64,000 nt of DNA. Origin: Leptospira kmetyi serovar Malaysia str. Bejo-Iso9. GTDB taxonomy: Bacteria > Spirochaetota > Leptospiria > Leptospirales > Leptospiraceae. The notes below the pieces were generated by a model, which was not told the origin of the DNA, did not search any database, and worked only from the letters and a program-made list of their open reading frames with translations. This document shows, in pieces, positions 29,384 to 39,945 of this stretch (the first letter of the stretch is position 1; the number at the start of each line of letters is the position of its first letter). The stretch lies in assembly GCF_000243735.2 (NCBI RefSeq), contig NZ_AHMP02000003.1, positions 955,001-1,019,000 on the forward strand, written 5' to 3'. A program made the translations under genes and the position numbers.

Positions 29384-32365
29384 ATGAACATTGGAATTTT
29401 ACATTTAACAGATATTCATTTTTCTCCGGAAACAGATGTATCAAATAAAATTAATGGGATCGCAAATATACTCTCAAGTAACTTACCAACATGTAAAATC
29501 ATTTTTTTAATCATTTCAGGAGATATCGCGAACAGAGGTTCTGCAAAAGAATATGATTTAGCAAAGACTTTCATAGAAAACATGTCTATTGCTATTATGC
29601 ACGCAAAAAAAAGCGTGGAACTTCGGTATATTCTCGTACCGGGAAATCATGATTGTAATTTAGAAAAAGATTCACAAGTCCGAATGAACATAATTTCGAA
29701 TATAAATTATCAAACGTTAGGCACAGACAATACTGTAATTGATTTGGCTTTAACAGTTCAGGATGATTTTTGGAAATTCTACTCGAACTATCGTCCAATT
29801 CCAGAAAACAAACTCTACTTCAAAATACAGGAGAAAATAGAATCATATACAGTTTGTTTTCACTGCCTCAATACTGCGTGGATGTCAAACTTTAAAGAAG
29901 TACCCGGAACTCTGTTCTTCCCTGTTAAAAAGTTTAATGTAGAAAACTCAAAAGACCATTTAGATATCAGCGTTTATCATCATCCTGTAAACTGGTTCAC
30001 TCCAAAGACAGAAAAGAGCAACCAACGAGAACTACAATCTTTCTTAGATTCTATATCCGGAATCCAATTCAGTGGCCATGAACACGTTATGTCTTTAGGC
30101 AATCGCGAGGATTTAGACAATTCAAATTCGTCAGTTTATATTTCCGGTCAAAATTTTAATTTAAAAGATAACCCTGGCAGTTGCGGCTTTAATATCTTAG
30201 AAGTGAACTTAGAAATTCGAGAGGCCACTCTTAGCAGATATTTCTGGAAAGAAAATATTTTCATATCAGAAAACACTAAAACCTTTCGTTACTCTATAAA
30301 GAAAAATAGAGACATTCAATTAAATGAAAACCATAAACGCGCGATTGAAGATATCAAGATTCCTTTGATACTCAATGGCGATAAATTAAATCTATCAGAT
30401 CTCTACATCTTTCCTGACCTAGAGCGGACTGGAGTAGAAAACAACTCTTTAGATGAATATATAGATTCACTAAAATTCCTTGACGAGGAAGAATTTAGCT
30501 TTTCGATTTTAGAAGGAGAAAGCCAAGTCGGCAAAACATCCTTGCTCCATATGCAATTTCTGAAATTGTATGAAAGAGGCTACTACCCTTTATATATTGA
30601 TGGATCAGAAATAACCAACCTAAAGCACGAAAGAATAACAAAGACATCTTTTGAAAAAGTTTATGATTCACAACCGACCGAATATGATAAATATCTTCAG
30701 TTACCACGCAGCAAAAAAGTAATTTTCATAGACAATCTTCACCGTCTTAAGTTTGATCATGAATCCAAAAGAAATCTACTTACGATCCTAACCGAAAATT
30801 TTTCTAAAGTCATCGTAACCGTTGATGCAGCTAATAGCATCTTACCCCTCCTGCACTCAGAATTCAGCAGTTTTACTTGTTTCAAAATTAAAGCATTCGG
30901 TTTCAAGAAAACCAATGATCTAATTGAACGATATTTCCGATTAAAGGAAAATCTACCCATAGCTGAAGACCAGGAATTACTCAGCAAAATCAAACATACG
31001 TTTGACCAGATAGGAGCTCTATTAGGCAATCAGATCCTACCTTCTTATCCTGTTTTCTTACTTTCGATAATTCAATCTCTTGAAAAAAACTCTTTTGATT
31101 TAAAAGAAACTTCCTTTGCTCATTGCTACCAAGCATTAATTACAATGGCTTTAGTCAACAAAGCAAAAGTCAATAATGACGATTTTAGCATCTATCTAAA
31201 TTTTCTAACAGAGTTATCGTTCAAAATTTTCAATTCAGAAGACTTTAGGATAAATGAAATTGAGTATATAGAATTCCAAGTTGAATATAGCAAGAAATGG
31301 GTCCTTCCCGACCCTAAAAAAATGACGGAAAAGCTGTTAGAATCCCAAATTCTAAAAAACGAAAATTCTTCATTTGAATTTTCTTACAAATACATATTCT
31401 ACTATTTAGTAGCCCATTATATAGCAAAAATTATTAATAAAGATGAAGGCAAAGTAATAATACAAAAATTATTCGAGTCATTACACTTAGAAGTAAATGC
31501 AAATATCCTTGTTTTTATAACACACCATTCTCAAGACGTAGCATTTATCCAAGAATCTCTGTTATCAGCAATGATACCGTTTAGCAATATTTTACCCATC
31601 TCGCTAAATAAAGAATGTCATCTATATAAACAAATAAATGAAATTGCTTCAGCAATCACCAACGACATCATTGAAGAAAATAGAAATAAACCATTGCTCG
31701 AACGTGAAAAAGCGTTAGTGAGTCATGATAAAGAAATAAGAAAATTAGAAAAAGCTCAAGGAGAAAGCAAATCAGGCTCAGAGGAAATCAATGAGTTTCT
31801 TTATCCGTTTGTTCAAGCTTATCGTTCAATTGACATAGTAGGTCAAATAGTAAGAAACAGAAGAGGTTCACTACCAAAATCGGAGATCGTTGATATAATT
31901 TCCGAACTTTATTTAACTGGCTTTCGAATGGCATCCTCATTTGGAGAAATTATTTCCAATGAAAAAGAAAGTTTAACTGAAGAAATAAAAGAAAAAATTC
32001 AAAACGATTACAAAGCAAAATACAAAGACCATCCATGGATGTTAGAAAAAGGACTTAATGATGAGGAAGTAATTAAGAAAATAAAGATTGCTTTTAATTT
32101 AATGACGCTAGGCACATGCCTTTCTATTTTCTCAAAACTCATTCATTCTGCAGGAATAAAAGATTTTAGGGAGATTTATGATGATGTTGCAAAACGAATT
32201 GGCACCCCAGCCGCTAAACTAGTTTCCTTCAGCATTAATTCGTATTTCAATAAAGTTTCAAGCAAAGATGTCCAACAATTAAAAGACCAATTCGAAGGAA
32301 ACTTTGTAGCCACTTTCATCCTTAAGGCGCGAGTAAAATCATATATATATATTTTAATTACGTAG
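29384..32365 (+). CDS. Metallophosphoesterase-STAND NTPase fusion (candidate antiphage protein)
   Basis: 993-aa two-part protein. Residues 1-285 are a calcineurin-like phosphoesterase with every metal motif: LTDIHF (D10, H12), SGDIANRG (D47), VPGNHD (N88, H89), VYHHP (H199/H200) and FSGHEHV (H232, H234). Residues about 320-620 form a P-loop NTPase of STAND type: Walker A GESQVGKTS (K384), Walker B VIFID (D450), plus a winged-helix-like stretch. Residues 620-993 are long helices, the usual place for sensor repeats. N-terminal effector + STAND + helical sensor is the Avs/bNACHT layout of phage sensing. Single gene with no partner; low GC; next to an HNH operon inside an IS-bounded island. Confidence 0.8.
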   Translation: MNIGILHLTDIHFSPETDVSNKINGIANILSSNLPTCKIIFLIISGDIANRGSAKEYDLAKTFIENMSIAIMHAKKSVELRYILVPGNHDCNLEKDSQVRMNIISNINYQTLGTDNTVIDLALTVQDDFWKFYSNYRPIPENKLYFKIQEKIESYTVCFHCLNTAWMSNFKEVPGTLFFPVKKFNVENSKDHLDISVYHHPVNWFTPKTEKSNQRELQSFLDSISGIQFSGHEHVMSLGNREDLDNSNSSVYISGQNFNLKDNPGSCGFNILEVNLEIREATLSRYFWKENIFISENTKTFRYSIKKNRDIQLNENHKRAIEDIKIPLILNGDKLNLSDLYIFPDLERTGVENNSLDEYIDSLKFLDEEEFSFSILEGESQVGKTSLLHMQFLKLYERGYYPLYIDGSEITNLKHERITKTSFEKVYDSQPTEYDKYLQLPRSKKVIFIDNLHRLKFDHESKRNLLTILTENFSKVIVTVDAANSILPLLHSEFSSFTCFKIKAFGFKKTNDLIERYFRLKENLPIAEDQELLSKIKHTFDQIGALLGNQILPSYPVFLLSIIQSLEKNSFDLKETSFAHCYQALITMALVNKAKVNNDDFSIYLNFLTELSFKIFNSEDFRINEIEYIEFQVEYSKKWVLPDPKKMTEKLLESQILKNENSSFEFSYKYIFYYLVAHYIAKIINKDEGKVIIQKLFESLHLEVNANILVFITHHSQDVAFIQESLLSAMIPFSNILPISLNKECHLYKQINEIASAITNDIIEENRNKPLLEREKALVSHDKEIRKLEKAQGESKSGSEEINEFLYPFVQAYRSIDIVGQIVRNRRGSLPKSEIVDIISELYLTGFRMASSFGEIISNEKESLTEEIKEKIQNDYKAKYKDHPWMLEKGLNDEEVIKKIKIAFNLMTLGTCLSIFSKLIHSAGIKDFREIYDDVAKRIGTPAAKLVSFSINSYFNKVSSKDVQQLKDQFEGNFVATFILKARVKSYIYILIT

Positions 32366-32566
32366 ATAAAAAAGAGATTCAAAGGATGGCGCAAATTCTT
32401 GAAATGAAAATTAATCCTGCGAAAAAAATCTAATTGGGAGGATATATCTGACTATCCAAACATCAAGGCAGAAATTGAATTTTATTCTTGAGTTCGCTTA
32501 AATATTTATCATTATACCGATCGAACTCCAAACTAAAGTAGACTTTATTTACATTTTATTAAAATT

Positions 32567-32824
32567 TTACACTCGAGAGATTATTTCATATTTTATCATC
32601 TTGGACCTATTATTTTTAAAGCATAAATCCCAATCTGTAAATTCTCTTTCGGGGGCCCTAAAATCAGTCCTTAACATTCTTAAATAATTCATTCGAGCAG
32701 CGGCAACCCAATTTTTCGGCTTTACACGCCTATCTAATATATCCAAATCCCGTACAAAACAATTTAGCCGATTCACTTCTAAATGCATCATTCTTAGTTG
32801 AATTGATGAAATAGGATCGTACAA
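32567..32824 (-). CDS. Small hypothetical protein
   Basis: 85-aa basic helical protein (SIQLRMMHLEVNRLNCFVRDLDILDRRVKP). No family recognised. Last gene of a four-gene minus-strand set, 23 bp after the repeat-containing ORF. The plus-strand stretch 32366-32566 just before it holds nothing I can support. Confidence 0.4.
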   Translation of the reverse strand: MYDPISSIQLRMMHLEVNRLNCFVRDLDILDRRVKPKNWVAAARMNYLRMLRTDFRAPEREFTDWDLCFKNNRSKMIKYEIISRV

Positions 32825-32847
32825 TTCTTCCTTTTGAGCAAAATGAT

Positions 32848-33516
<669 letters not shown>

Positions 33517-33520
<4 letters not shown>

Positions 33521-33933
33521 TTAGATTTCTCCGAGAACTTCTTAGGCTTTCTATTTTTAAAATTGGTATATAACAGATATGGAAGAATCGAACCTCTCAA
33601 CTTAATATGGAAATCAATCGTTCGATCGTAGCAGGATTTACCGATCCGTCTCCGTTCAATTAGTTTTAACCGAATCCATTTCCTTAAAATCAACATTACA
33701 GAAATTTTATGAGTGTTCAATTCTGAACAAATCTCGGAAACAGTCCGGTACTTTTTATCAGCCTTGTTCTCATTTATCAAATTCCAAATTTTAAAGGCAA
33801 GTCTCTGGTGCTTTAGCTCTTTGCTCCTTTGCTTATATGTTCCCTTTCCACTCATCCAAAAATCATTATGAGCAATCATCTCCTTTGACAATCTCGCTTT
33901 CACTTTTCGCAAATCGAACGAAGAATTAATCAA
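33517..33933 (-). CDS. Winged-helix-like hypothetical protein
   Basis: 138-aa basic protein. The segment RTVSEICSELNTHKISVMLILRKWIRLKLIERRRIG reads as a winged helix with recognition helix and wing. No family named. First gene of the minus-strand set; its TGA overlaps the HNH start (4 nt), so the pair is coupled and it may be the HNH partner or regulator. Confidence 0.55.
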
Positions 33934-33957
33934 AGATTGGCCTGATTGAGCGATTAC

Positions 33958-35190
33958 TTACTCTTTTGTTGATTGCTCTGCATCTATATAAACGTAATTT
34001 CTTATCGATTGTTTAAGCCAGTTTTCAGAAACAAAATTGGATTTTTCGAGTCCATAATTACTCGAACTTTTCCCCAACAGACCTTGATTCTCTGATATAA
34101 TATCAAGACCGAGAACTCTGGCGTTTTTGAGAAACGAGAATTCGTTTAAATAGAGCGTCGAGTTCTCCGGCCTTAGATAGCAATAAGTACCGAACGAAGT
34201 TTTCAGCAGTCTCTGGTTACCTTCCGCTACTTGTGAATGAACTCCATTCTTGCTCCAACGATCCCTCGCCCATCGATATCTCCCCTCTTTTGATTTTGCA
34301 GAGTGATTTACAGATCTGTGGTTCTTGTAAATTCCCCAAAGCCATTGATATCCTTGGTCTGTAAAGAGAGGCGTTCTCATTGGAAGATGATCCTTAATGA
34401 TCGGTCCAAGTGTGTTTGCTTTTTGATTTGGAACAGAATGAAAGAATACAGGACCACCCTTCACTGCAATCGTATGAACTAAGGTTCCAACCTGACGTCC
34501 TCCAAGTTTTTCTGAAAGATAGATCGATGCTGTTGCTCCTCCATGACGGTATCTCTTTCGACCTTTGTTGGCTCGCTCGGATGCAGAATACAAAACGGCT
34601 GTATCCGCGCAAATATACGACCGGTGCTTCATTTTGCTCGTAATATCGATGTCCTCATCGGCTGGAAGTGAGAAGTCACGGAACTCTACTTCAAGAGCTT
34701 TGAAAGTAATCTCTTTGTACTTTGGAAGCTGTTGTGATGCGAACAGTTGAAATCTTCTTTTGAGAAGTGTGGCTCCTTTGTAAGAGATGGAGAGACGCTT
34801 GGAGATTTCTACGGTTGTGATGACTTTCGGATGTTGGATGAGAGATTCGTAGAACACGTAGCCAAACATCCACTTCGGAAGTTTGAAATGATGAAGCGGT
34901 GTGTATGAGAGTCTTGACGTTTGGTAATTACAAATCGGACAACGAACGACGTCCGGTCGTGTTGAAATTTCTTTGGTAAGAATTTGATCTTCGCAATTCA
35001 CACACGTCTTTGCGTAGAAATCATCGAGAATCTTTTTTGTAATCCGTTCGAAAAATGGAATCTGGATTCCTGCGTGTTTGTATTTTTTCGGTGGGGATTT
35101 GCTGGCTGATTTCTTACTTCGTTTGCGAACTTGAACTGCGCTCTGTCCTTCGTTTACGTGAGGGTTTTGAACAATGGTTCTAGGGAATCG
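33958..35190 (-). pseudogene. IS1595-family transposase, 5'-truncated copy
   Basis: The coding frame is open from the stop at 35191-35193 to 33958 and includes the C-x2-C zinc ribbon (CVNCED...CPIC), HTH and DDE core ([32 protein letters not shown]). No ATG exists at the 5' end: the N-terminal 100 or so residues seen in the left copy are missing because the frame runs straight into the neighbouring fragment. A GTG at 35001 is the first alternative start. It diverges clearly from the left copy, so it is an older or different IS subtype. Confidence 0.8.
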
Positions 35191-35566
35191 TTAGTAATCC
35201 CTTCGGTGGAAAACAAACCGCTGGCCTTGAATGGCCTCCGGTTTTCCCCCGATGAGATCCCCACCTTACCCCTCTTCCCTCATCAACTTCCCCAGCAAGC
35301 ACACTTTCATTCTCACAAATCACATCCAACCCAAACACATGAGCATTCTTGAGAAAGGAAAACTCATTCAGATAACGAGTAGAGTTCTCAGGACGGATGT
35401 AACAGTAATAAGAAAAGGCTGATTTCAAGAGCCTGTGATTTCCTTCGGCTACTTGTGAATGACAACCGAGCTTCGAGAAGCGATTTCTTGCCCATTTGTA
35501 ACGAGCATCTTTAGAATGAGCCGAGTAATTCACTGAACGGTGATTTTTGAAAATGTTCCACAAAAA
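35180..35566 (-). pseudogene. C-terminal transposase fragment of the left-type IS
   Basis: About 128 codons nearly identical to the C-terminus of the left copy ([44 protein letters not shown]). Homology stops abruptly at about 35566 against chromosomal-type sequence, and on the other side at 35189-35198, where CGTTAGTAAT is shared with the left IS end. It marks the right edge of the island. Confidence 0.85.
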
Positions 35567-35574
35567 TTAATACA

Positions 35575-35852
35575 TCGAATTCGTCCGCCGGGGCTTTCGA
35601 ATTCTTTTTGGAAGATTCCGTTTTGGAAGAAAAGGAGAATCCTTATAGATCAATCGAAGCATTCGGTTTTTTAAACCGAAGTCGCAGATTCCAAAAGAAA
35701 CGAAGCGCGTTTTAAGCAACGACGGAACGCTTTTTTTACCCGTAACGGATCTCCCGAAGGAAATATCTTGTTTCCAACCGGTTCTCGCCCTAAACTTTCA
35801 TTCTCCGAAACGTAGCGTTTATTCCAAAGAGCGTTTCCGAATTCCTAAATAA
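35575..35852 (+). pseudogene. Remnant of a chromosomal gene cut by the island
   Basis: Frame 1 is open from the IS edge to 35715 (AFEFFLEDSVLEEKENPYRS), and another frame from 35649 to the TAA at 35850 reads GTLFLPVTDLPKEISCFQPV and KRSVYSKERFRIPK. Both have the chromosome's GC-rich codon style, and the switch falls at a T-run near 35670. This suggests one gene, beheaded by the IS and then frameshifted. No family recognised. The rest, to 35918, shows no gene. Confidence 0.45.
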
Positions 35853-35918
35853 TCGCTTTTTGCGGAATTATCATTTTTGAACTTGTTTTAATTCATGGAG
35901 CCTTAGGGCAAAACGAAA

Positions 35919-36680
35919 ATGATACAGAAAGAATCCATTCCATTTTCCGTAAGTATTTCCGCGCTTCTGTTGTTCACTCTTTCCTGCAGTGAAGCGGAAC
36001 GGATGTCTTTTGACGCGCTCAAAAATCCTTTGGTCGCGTTAATCGAACCTTCCCGCGTCGCAAATTCTTCTTCCCAAACCGGAACGACTACTCCGACCTG
36101 CAGTACGACAAAAGGTCCTTGTTATATATTCGAACTCTATAATATAGCCGGGGTTCTCACCGATGGAAACATGGGAGGAATTTCGGGAGCCGATACTCTT
36201 TGTCGGAATGCGGCCGCGCTTTTACCTTCTTCTTTTGGAGCGCCGAGCGAATACAAAGCGATGCTTATGGATGAATCCGGGACTCGCGATCTGACTCACA
36301 ATTGGGTTTTGTATCCGAACACAAAGTATCTCAATATCAAAAAGAGCACCTTAAATCCGAACGATAGCGCGCTCGTGTTTACGACCGATTCTCAAGGAAT
36401 GTTCGGCGGCACGCTGAGCAATGCGATCATCGTGGACGGAACCAGACCACCAGGAACGTATACGTTCACCGGAGTTCGAATCGATACTCCCAGCTTCGTC
36501 GGAACGTGGCTTCCCGGATCGTTTCGGAGTTGTTTTGATTGGACGAGCACCGTCGCGGGAACCAGTTACGGTTCCCTAGGAGATCCGACGCAAATCTTTT
36601 CCTCGACCTTTATCGATCGCGGATACAGTTCCGCGCAAGTGTGCAATACGACGCACGGAATCTACTGTGTCCGTCAATGA
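35919..36680 (+). CDS. DUF1554 lipoprotein
   Basis: 253-aa lipoprotein (lipobox LFTLSC, Cys23). The mature domain from about residue 75 has the DUF1554 pattern common in Leptospira: GNMGGISGADTLCRNAA, YKAMLMDESGTRDLTHNWVLYPN, ending in WTSTVAGTSYGSL...CNTTHGIYCVRQ. It resembles a C-type-lectin-like fold with paired Cys. Surface or periplasmic; ligand unknown. First complete gene right of the island. Confidence 0.85.
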   Translation: MIQKESIPFSVSISALLLFTLSCSEAERMSFDALKNPLVALIEPSRVANSSSQTGTTTPTCSTTKGPCYIFELYNIAGVLTDGNMGGISGADTLCRNAAALLPSSFGAPSEYKAMLMDESGTRDLTHNWVLYPNTKYLNIKKSTLNPNDSALVFTTDSQGMFGGTLSNAIIVDGTRPPGTYTFTGVRIDTPSFVGTWLPGSFRSCFDWTSTVAGTSYGSLGDPTQIFSSTFIDRGYSSAQVCNTTHGIYCVRQ

Positions 36681-36767
36681 TGGACGCTTGGATCGATTGC
36701 AATCGGAAATTCCAAAGGCTTATTCTTAGACAATAGGAAATAATTTTTAAACAAAAAGGAAGAAAAG

Positions 36768-37724
36768 ATGTTCTTTCAAAAAATCAAAAAAATACTTTTA
36801 GGAATTTTGATTTCCTTCTTTTCGTTATTCTTTATCGCGATCGTTTTCACTTGGGAAGGCGATCGTTCGGTTGAGGATTTAAAAGAACGCTGGGCTTCGC
36901 CGCCTTCCACTTTCCTTACATTCAAGGAAATGAATATTCACCTCAGAGACGAAGGCCCTAAATCCGATCCGGTTCCGATCGTCTTGATTCACGGAGGAGG
37001 CTCTTCTCTTCATACCTGGGACGCGTGGACGACCGAACTCAAATCCTCTCGAAGAGTGATTCGTTTTGATCTGCCCGGTTTCGGATTAACGGGCCCTTCT
37101 CCGGATCAGGATTATTCCATGAAACGTTATACGGAATTTATGATCGCTTTGCTCGATCGACTTGAAATCAAACGTGCGATTCTCGTGGGAAATTCTTTCG
37201 GAGGCAACGTGGCCTGGCGCACAGCGCTCGAACAACCGGAACGTTTTCAAAAATTGATTCTTCTGGATTCGGGCGGTTACAAAACGGAATCGGTTTCCGT
37301 TCCGATCGCGTTTCGAATCGCGAGGATTCCGGGCTTAAGCAATCTCCTTCAAAACATTCTTCCGAGAAGATTAGTCGAATCGAGCGTAAAGAATACATAC
37401 GGCGATCCTTCGAAAGTCACCGAGGCTTTGGTAGACCGTTTCTTTTTTCTCGCGTTAAGAACGGGCAACAGAAAGGCTTTAGGACAATTTCAGCAACAAC
37501 TAGTTTCAGAATCCGGAATATTCGAAAATCGTATTTCTGAATTGCGTCTTCCCACGTTGATCCTTTGGGGAAAAAAAGACAAACTACAACCTCCGATCAA
37601 CGCGGAAAAATTTCATAGAGACATTCAAGGAAGCAAGCTCGTCGTTTTTGAAAATTTAGGTCATATTCCACAAGAAGAAGATCCGAAAGAAACATTGAAG
37701 GCGGTTGTGGAATTTATCCGTTGA
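36768..37724 (+). CDS. Membrane-anchored alpha/beta hydrolase
   Basis: 318-aa enzyme with one N-terminal membrane helix (about 9-27), then an alpha/beta-hydrolase domain. HGGGSSLHTW forms the oxyanion region, Ser143 is in LVGNSFGGN, the acid in LILWGKKDKL and the His in NLGHIPQ. AAAGGAAG precedes the ATG. Overlaps the next gene (TTGA). Likely an esterase or C-C hydrolase acting at the membrane. Confidence 0.85.
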   Translation: MFFQKIKKILLGILISFFSLFFIAIVFTWEGDRSVEDLKERWASPPSTFLTFKEMNIHLRDEGPKSDPVPIVLIHGGGSSLHTWDAWTTELKSSRRVIRFDLPGFGLTGPSPDQDYSMKRYTEFMIALLDRLEIKRAILVGNSFGGNVAWRTALEQPERFQKLILLDSGGYKTESVSVPIAFRIARIPGLSNLLQNILPRRLVESSVKNTYGDPSKVTEALVDRFFFLALRTGNRKALGQFQQQLVSESGIFENRISELRLPTLILWGKKDKLQPPINAEKFHRDIQGSKLVVFENLGHIPQEEDPKETLKAVVEFIR

Positions 37725-38218
37725 TCCGCGCTTTTCGTCTCGCTCGTTTTAAACTTAAAAAGAATGGACGGTTCTCCCAAATCGCAAAACTGAGAAAGCC
37801 GGTTTCCTCGACCGGCTTCGTATTTTTGTTTTTATCACTGGTCCTTTTATCCTGTAGCAACCTCCTCAAGAACGACGAGGAAAGAACAAACATTCTCTTT
37901 TCGGAAATTCAAATCCGTAAAGAAAGGGAAAGAATTCATCTTCGATTTACGTTCTACCGTGAAATCAGCGAAATTTTAGACGGAAAAGAAAACAAAGGTT
38001 TTGGCAGAGCGCCGCTCGTAGTCGACTTCCCGAAAATCGACGAACGACCGATGCAGGAAACGGAAACGAAGGGAATCCGTTTTTATTTTACGGAAATTGA
38101 AAACATAAAAAAAGAATATTCCATTTCACTGATGCGAAAAGACGGTCTCTATAAGGCGAAATTTCACTTTGACCCGAATGATCCGCCTACATCCATTCGT
38201 TTAGAATTTAGGAAGTAA
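37721..38218 (+). CDS. Putative lipoprotein overlapping the hydrolase
   Basis: Up to 165 aa from the TTG at 37721, whose TTGA overlaps the previous stop. The signal is unusual: a 30-residue basic N-terminus, then VFLFLSLVLLSC with acylated Cys about 45. The mature part is charged and beta-rich (ERERIHLRFTFYREISEIL). No family recognised. A terminator-like hairpin lies inside the 5' coding region, so either the true start is later or expression is attenuated. Confidence 0.55.
   Translation: MIRAFRLARFKLKKNGRFSQIAKLRKPVSSTGFVFLFLSLVLLSCSNLLKNDEERTNILFSEIQIRKERERIHLRFTFYREISEILDGKENKGFGRAPLVVDFPKIDERPMQETETKGIRFYFTEIENIKKEYSISLMRKDGLYKAKFHFDPNDPPTSIRLEFRK
37796..37825 (+). terminator. Terminator-like hairpin inside the lipoprotein 5' region
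   Basis: Stem AAGCCGGT (37796-37803) with ACCGGCTT (37811-37818), 7-nt loop, followed by a T-rich stretch CGTATTTTTG. A rho-independent-like signal placed between the hydrolase stop and the lipoprotein's hydrophobic signal. Confidence 0.55.
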
Positions 38219-38346
38219 GGATCAACCCGCCAACGACTTATATCAATCAAAACGGACTCAACGTATACAAACATAAATTTCCCTTTTTTAATTTCGGGAT
38301 TCAAATTCAGTTTTAAGATTTTTACGAATCGTCAAACATCCGCGGC

Positions 38347-39708
38347 TCATCCGATTCGAGTTTCCAATTCTCCTTTTCCAAAACCGGTCCGTCGCGGATC
38401 GATAAATCTTTGATACAAAATCAAAAAACAAACCAAGGAAATAAGATAAAAACCGAGCAGAACAAAACTCAGATTGCCCGCGCCGAACCATTGAAAGAAA
38501 GTCAAACAGAGATAAAACAGACGAATCGGTTCCAAAAACAAAACCCATTTTTTACGATCGCAGATTCCCCCCACACAAACAAAGGTAAGAATGCTCGCAA
38601 AAAACACGTTGTGGAGAACCGATTCGGGGATTCGCCCTACATTCAAAAGAACTAAAAAGGAAATCAAAATCGCCGCAAAAGACCAGAACAAAACATAAAA
38701 CAAAAGCCCATTGGGCAAAGGAATATCATATTTTTCGAATATTCCCGGTTTGTCTTTCTCCCGGTGAACGTCCTTCTCCTTTCGAAACGCATTTCCGTTC
38801 TCCTCCTCCGTCTCGTTTGTCGATCCGGGAGACGCAAAAAATAAGTTCACCTTGTCCTTCCAATTCGAAGAATTTTTCGCGGACTGAATCATCTCCCACC
38901 AATAGTGAAAATTCGCCCATAGAGGATTAAAACTTTTGAGTTGCGTCGTAATTCCGTAAACCGGAGTTTCCGTTTCGGGTTCGAAAGTGCCGAACCATTT
39001 GTCGAAGAAGATAAACATTCCTCCGTAGTTTTTATCGATATAACGGGGATTTCTTCCGTGGTGCACCCTATGATGAGAAGGCGTATTGAAGATCGACTCG
39101 AACCAAACGGGTAACTTGGAAATGAATTTCGTATGAATCAAAAATTGATAGATCAGACTGAACTGCGCGTTGAAGATCATCACAGCGGGAGGAAATCCGA
39201 TCCAAGCAAGCGGGAGATAAAAAACCCAAGTGAATAAACCCCGGAAACTCGCCTGACGAAAAGCGACTCCGAGATTGTATTCTTCGCTTTGATGATGAAC
39301 GATATGCCCGGCCCAAAGAAAATTGATCTCGTGACTCAGCCGATGATTCCAATAATACGCGAACTCATAGACAAAAAGACAAACGATCCACGTTAATGCG
39401 ACAATGATAAACGACATTACCTTCGAAGAAATCCCGAAGAGATCGCGAGTCGGCATCCACCACAAAGGTTCGCCGGGCCAAGCGGGAAGATCGAAGATTC
39501 TCCAGTGATGATAAATCCAAAGATAACCCGCGATCGTGATCGTATGAAAGAGCACGATAAAGATCTGATTGGAAATTCCGGTCGCTAAGTTGTCCAGAGA
39601 ATCGTTCCATCGATACGCCGGAATCCCCCGATACAAGGAATATAAAACTTCCACGACGATCAAAACGAACAAACAAGGAATAAAAAGTACGACTAAGTTC
39701 TGTTCCAT
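38347..39708 (-). CDS. Sterol desaturase / fatty acid hydroxylase family enzyme
   Basis: 453-aa integral membrane di-iron enzyme. Histidine boxes: HRLSH, HIVHH and HHRVHHG, with spacing as in the ERG3/AGMO family. Membrane helices flank the boxes, and an extra C-terminal membrane domain (about 330-440) follows a charged loop at 270-325. The closest characterised relatives hydroxylate or cleave lipids, for example alkylglycerol monooxygenase; the substrate here is unknown. Divergent from the beta-propeller lipoprotein. Confidence 0.88.
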   Translation of the reverse strand: MEQNLVVLFIPCLFVLIVVEVLYSLYRGIPAYRWNDSLDNLATGISNQIFIVLFHTITIAGYLWIYHHWRIFDLPAWPGEPLWWMPTRDLFGISSKVMSFIIVALTWIVCLFVYEFAYYWNHRLSHEINFLWAGHIVHHQSEEYNLGVAFRQASFRGLFTWVFYLPLAWIGFPPAVMIFNAQFSLIYQFLIHTKFISKLPVWFESIFNTPSHHRVHHGRNPRYIDKNYGGMFIFFDKWFGTFEPETETPVYGITTQLKSFNPLWANFHYWWEMIQSAKNSSNWKDKVNLFFASPGSTNETEEENGNAFRKEKDVHREKDKPGIFEKYDIPLPNGLLFYVLFWSFAAILISFLVLLNVGRIPESVLHNVFFASILTFVCVGGICDRKKWVLFLEPIRLFYLCLTFFQWFGAGNLSFVLLGFYLISLVCFLILYQRFIDPRRTGFGKGELETRIG

Positions 39709-39945
39709 ATTTCCGAATCGTTGAACCGATGTTACTCAAGATTGTTCCGAAATCCGAAAAAGGACAATTCAATTTCTTTTTTCCGAGCGAAGACGGTTCT
39801 CGTTTCCGCTTTACGGCATTCTTTTCCAAAAACGTTCCAACGACGGTGCCGTTCCTTTTCCTGTATCATTCATTCCTAAATATCAGAATTCTATGGACGG
39901 AAACTTGCAACCTTCCAGTTTCATTGTATGATTCCTAATTTAAGA

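Noticed and set aside
32366..32566. Short frame starting ATGGCGCAA after the STAND gene
   Set aside because: Only 15 codons, no ribosome site or partner.
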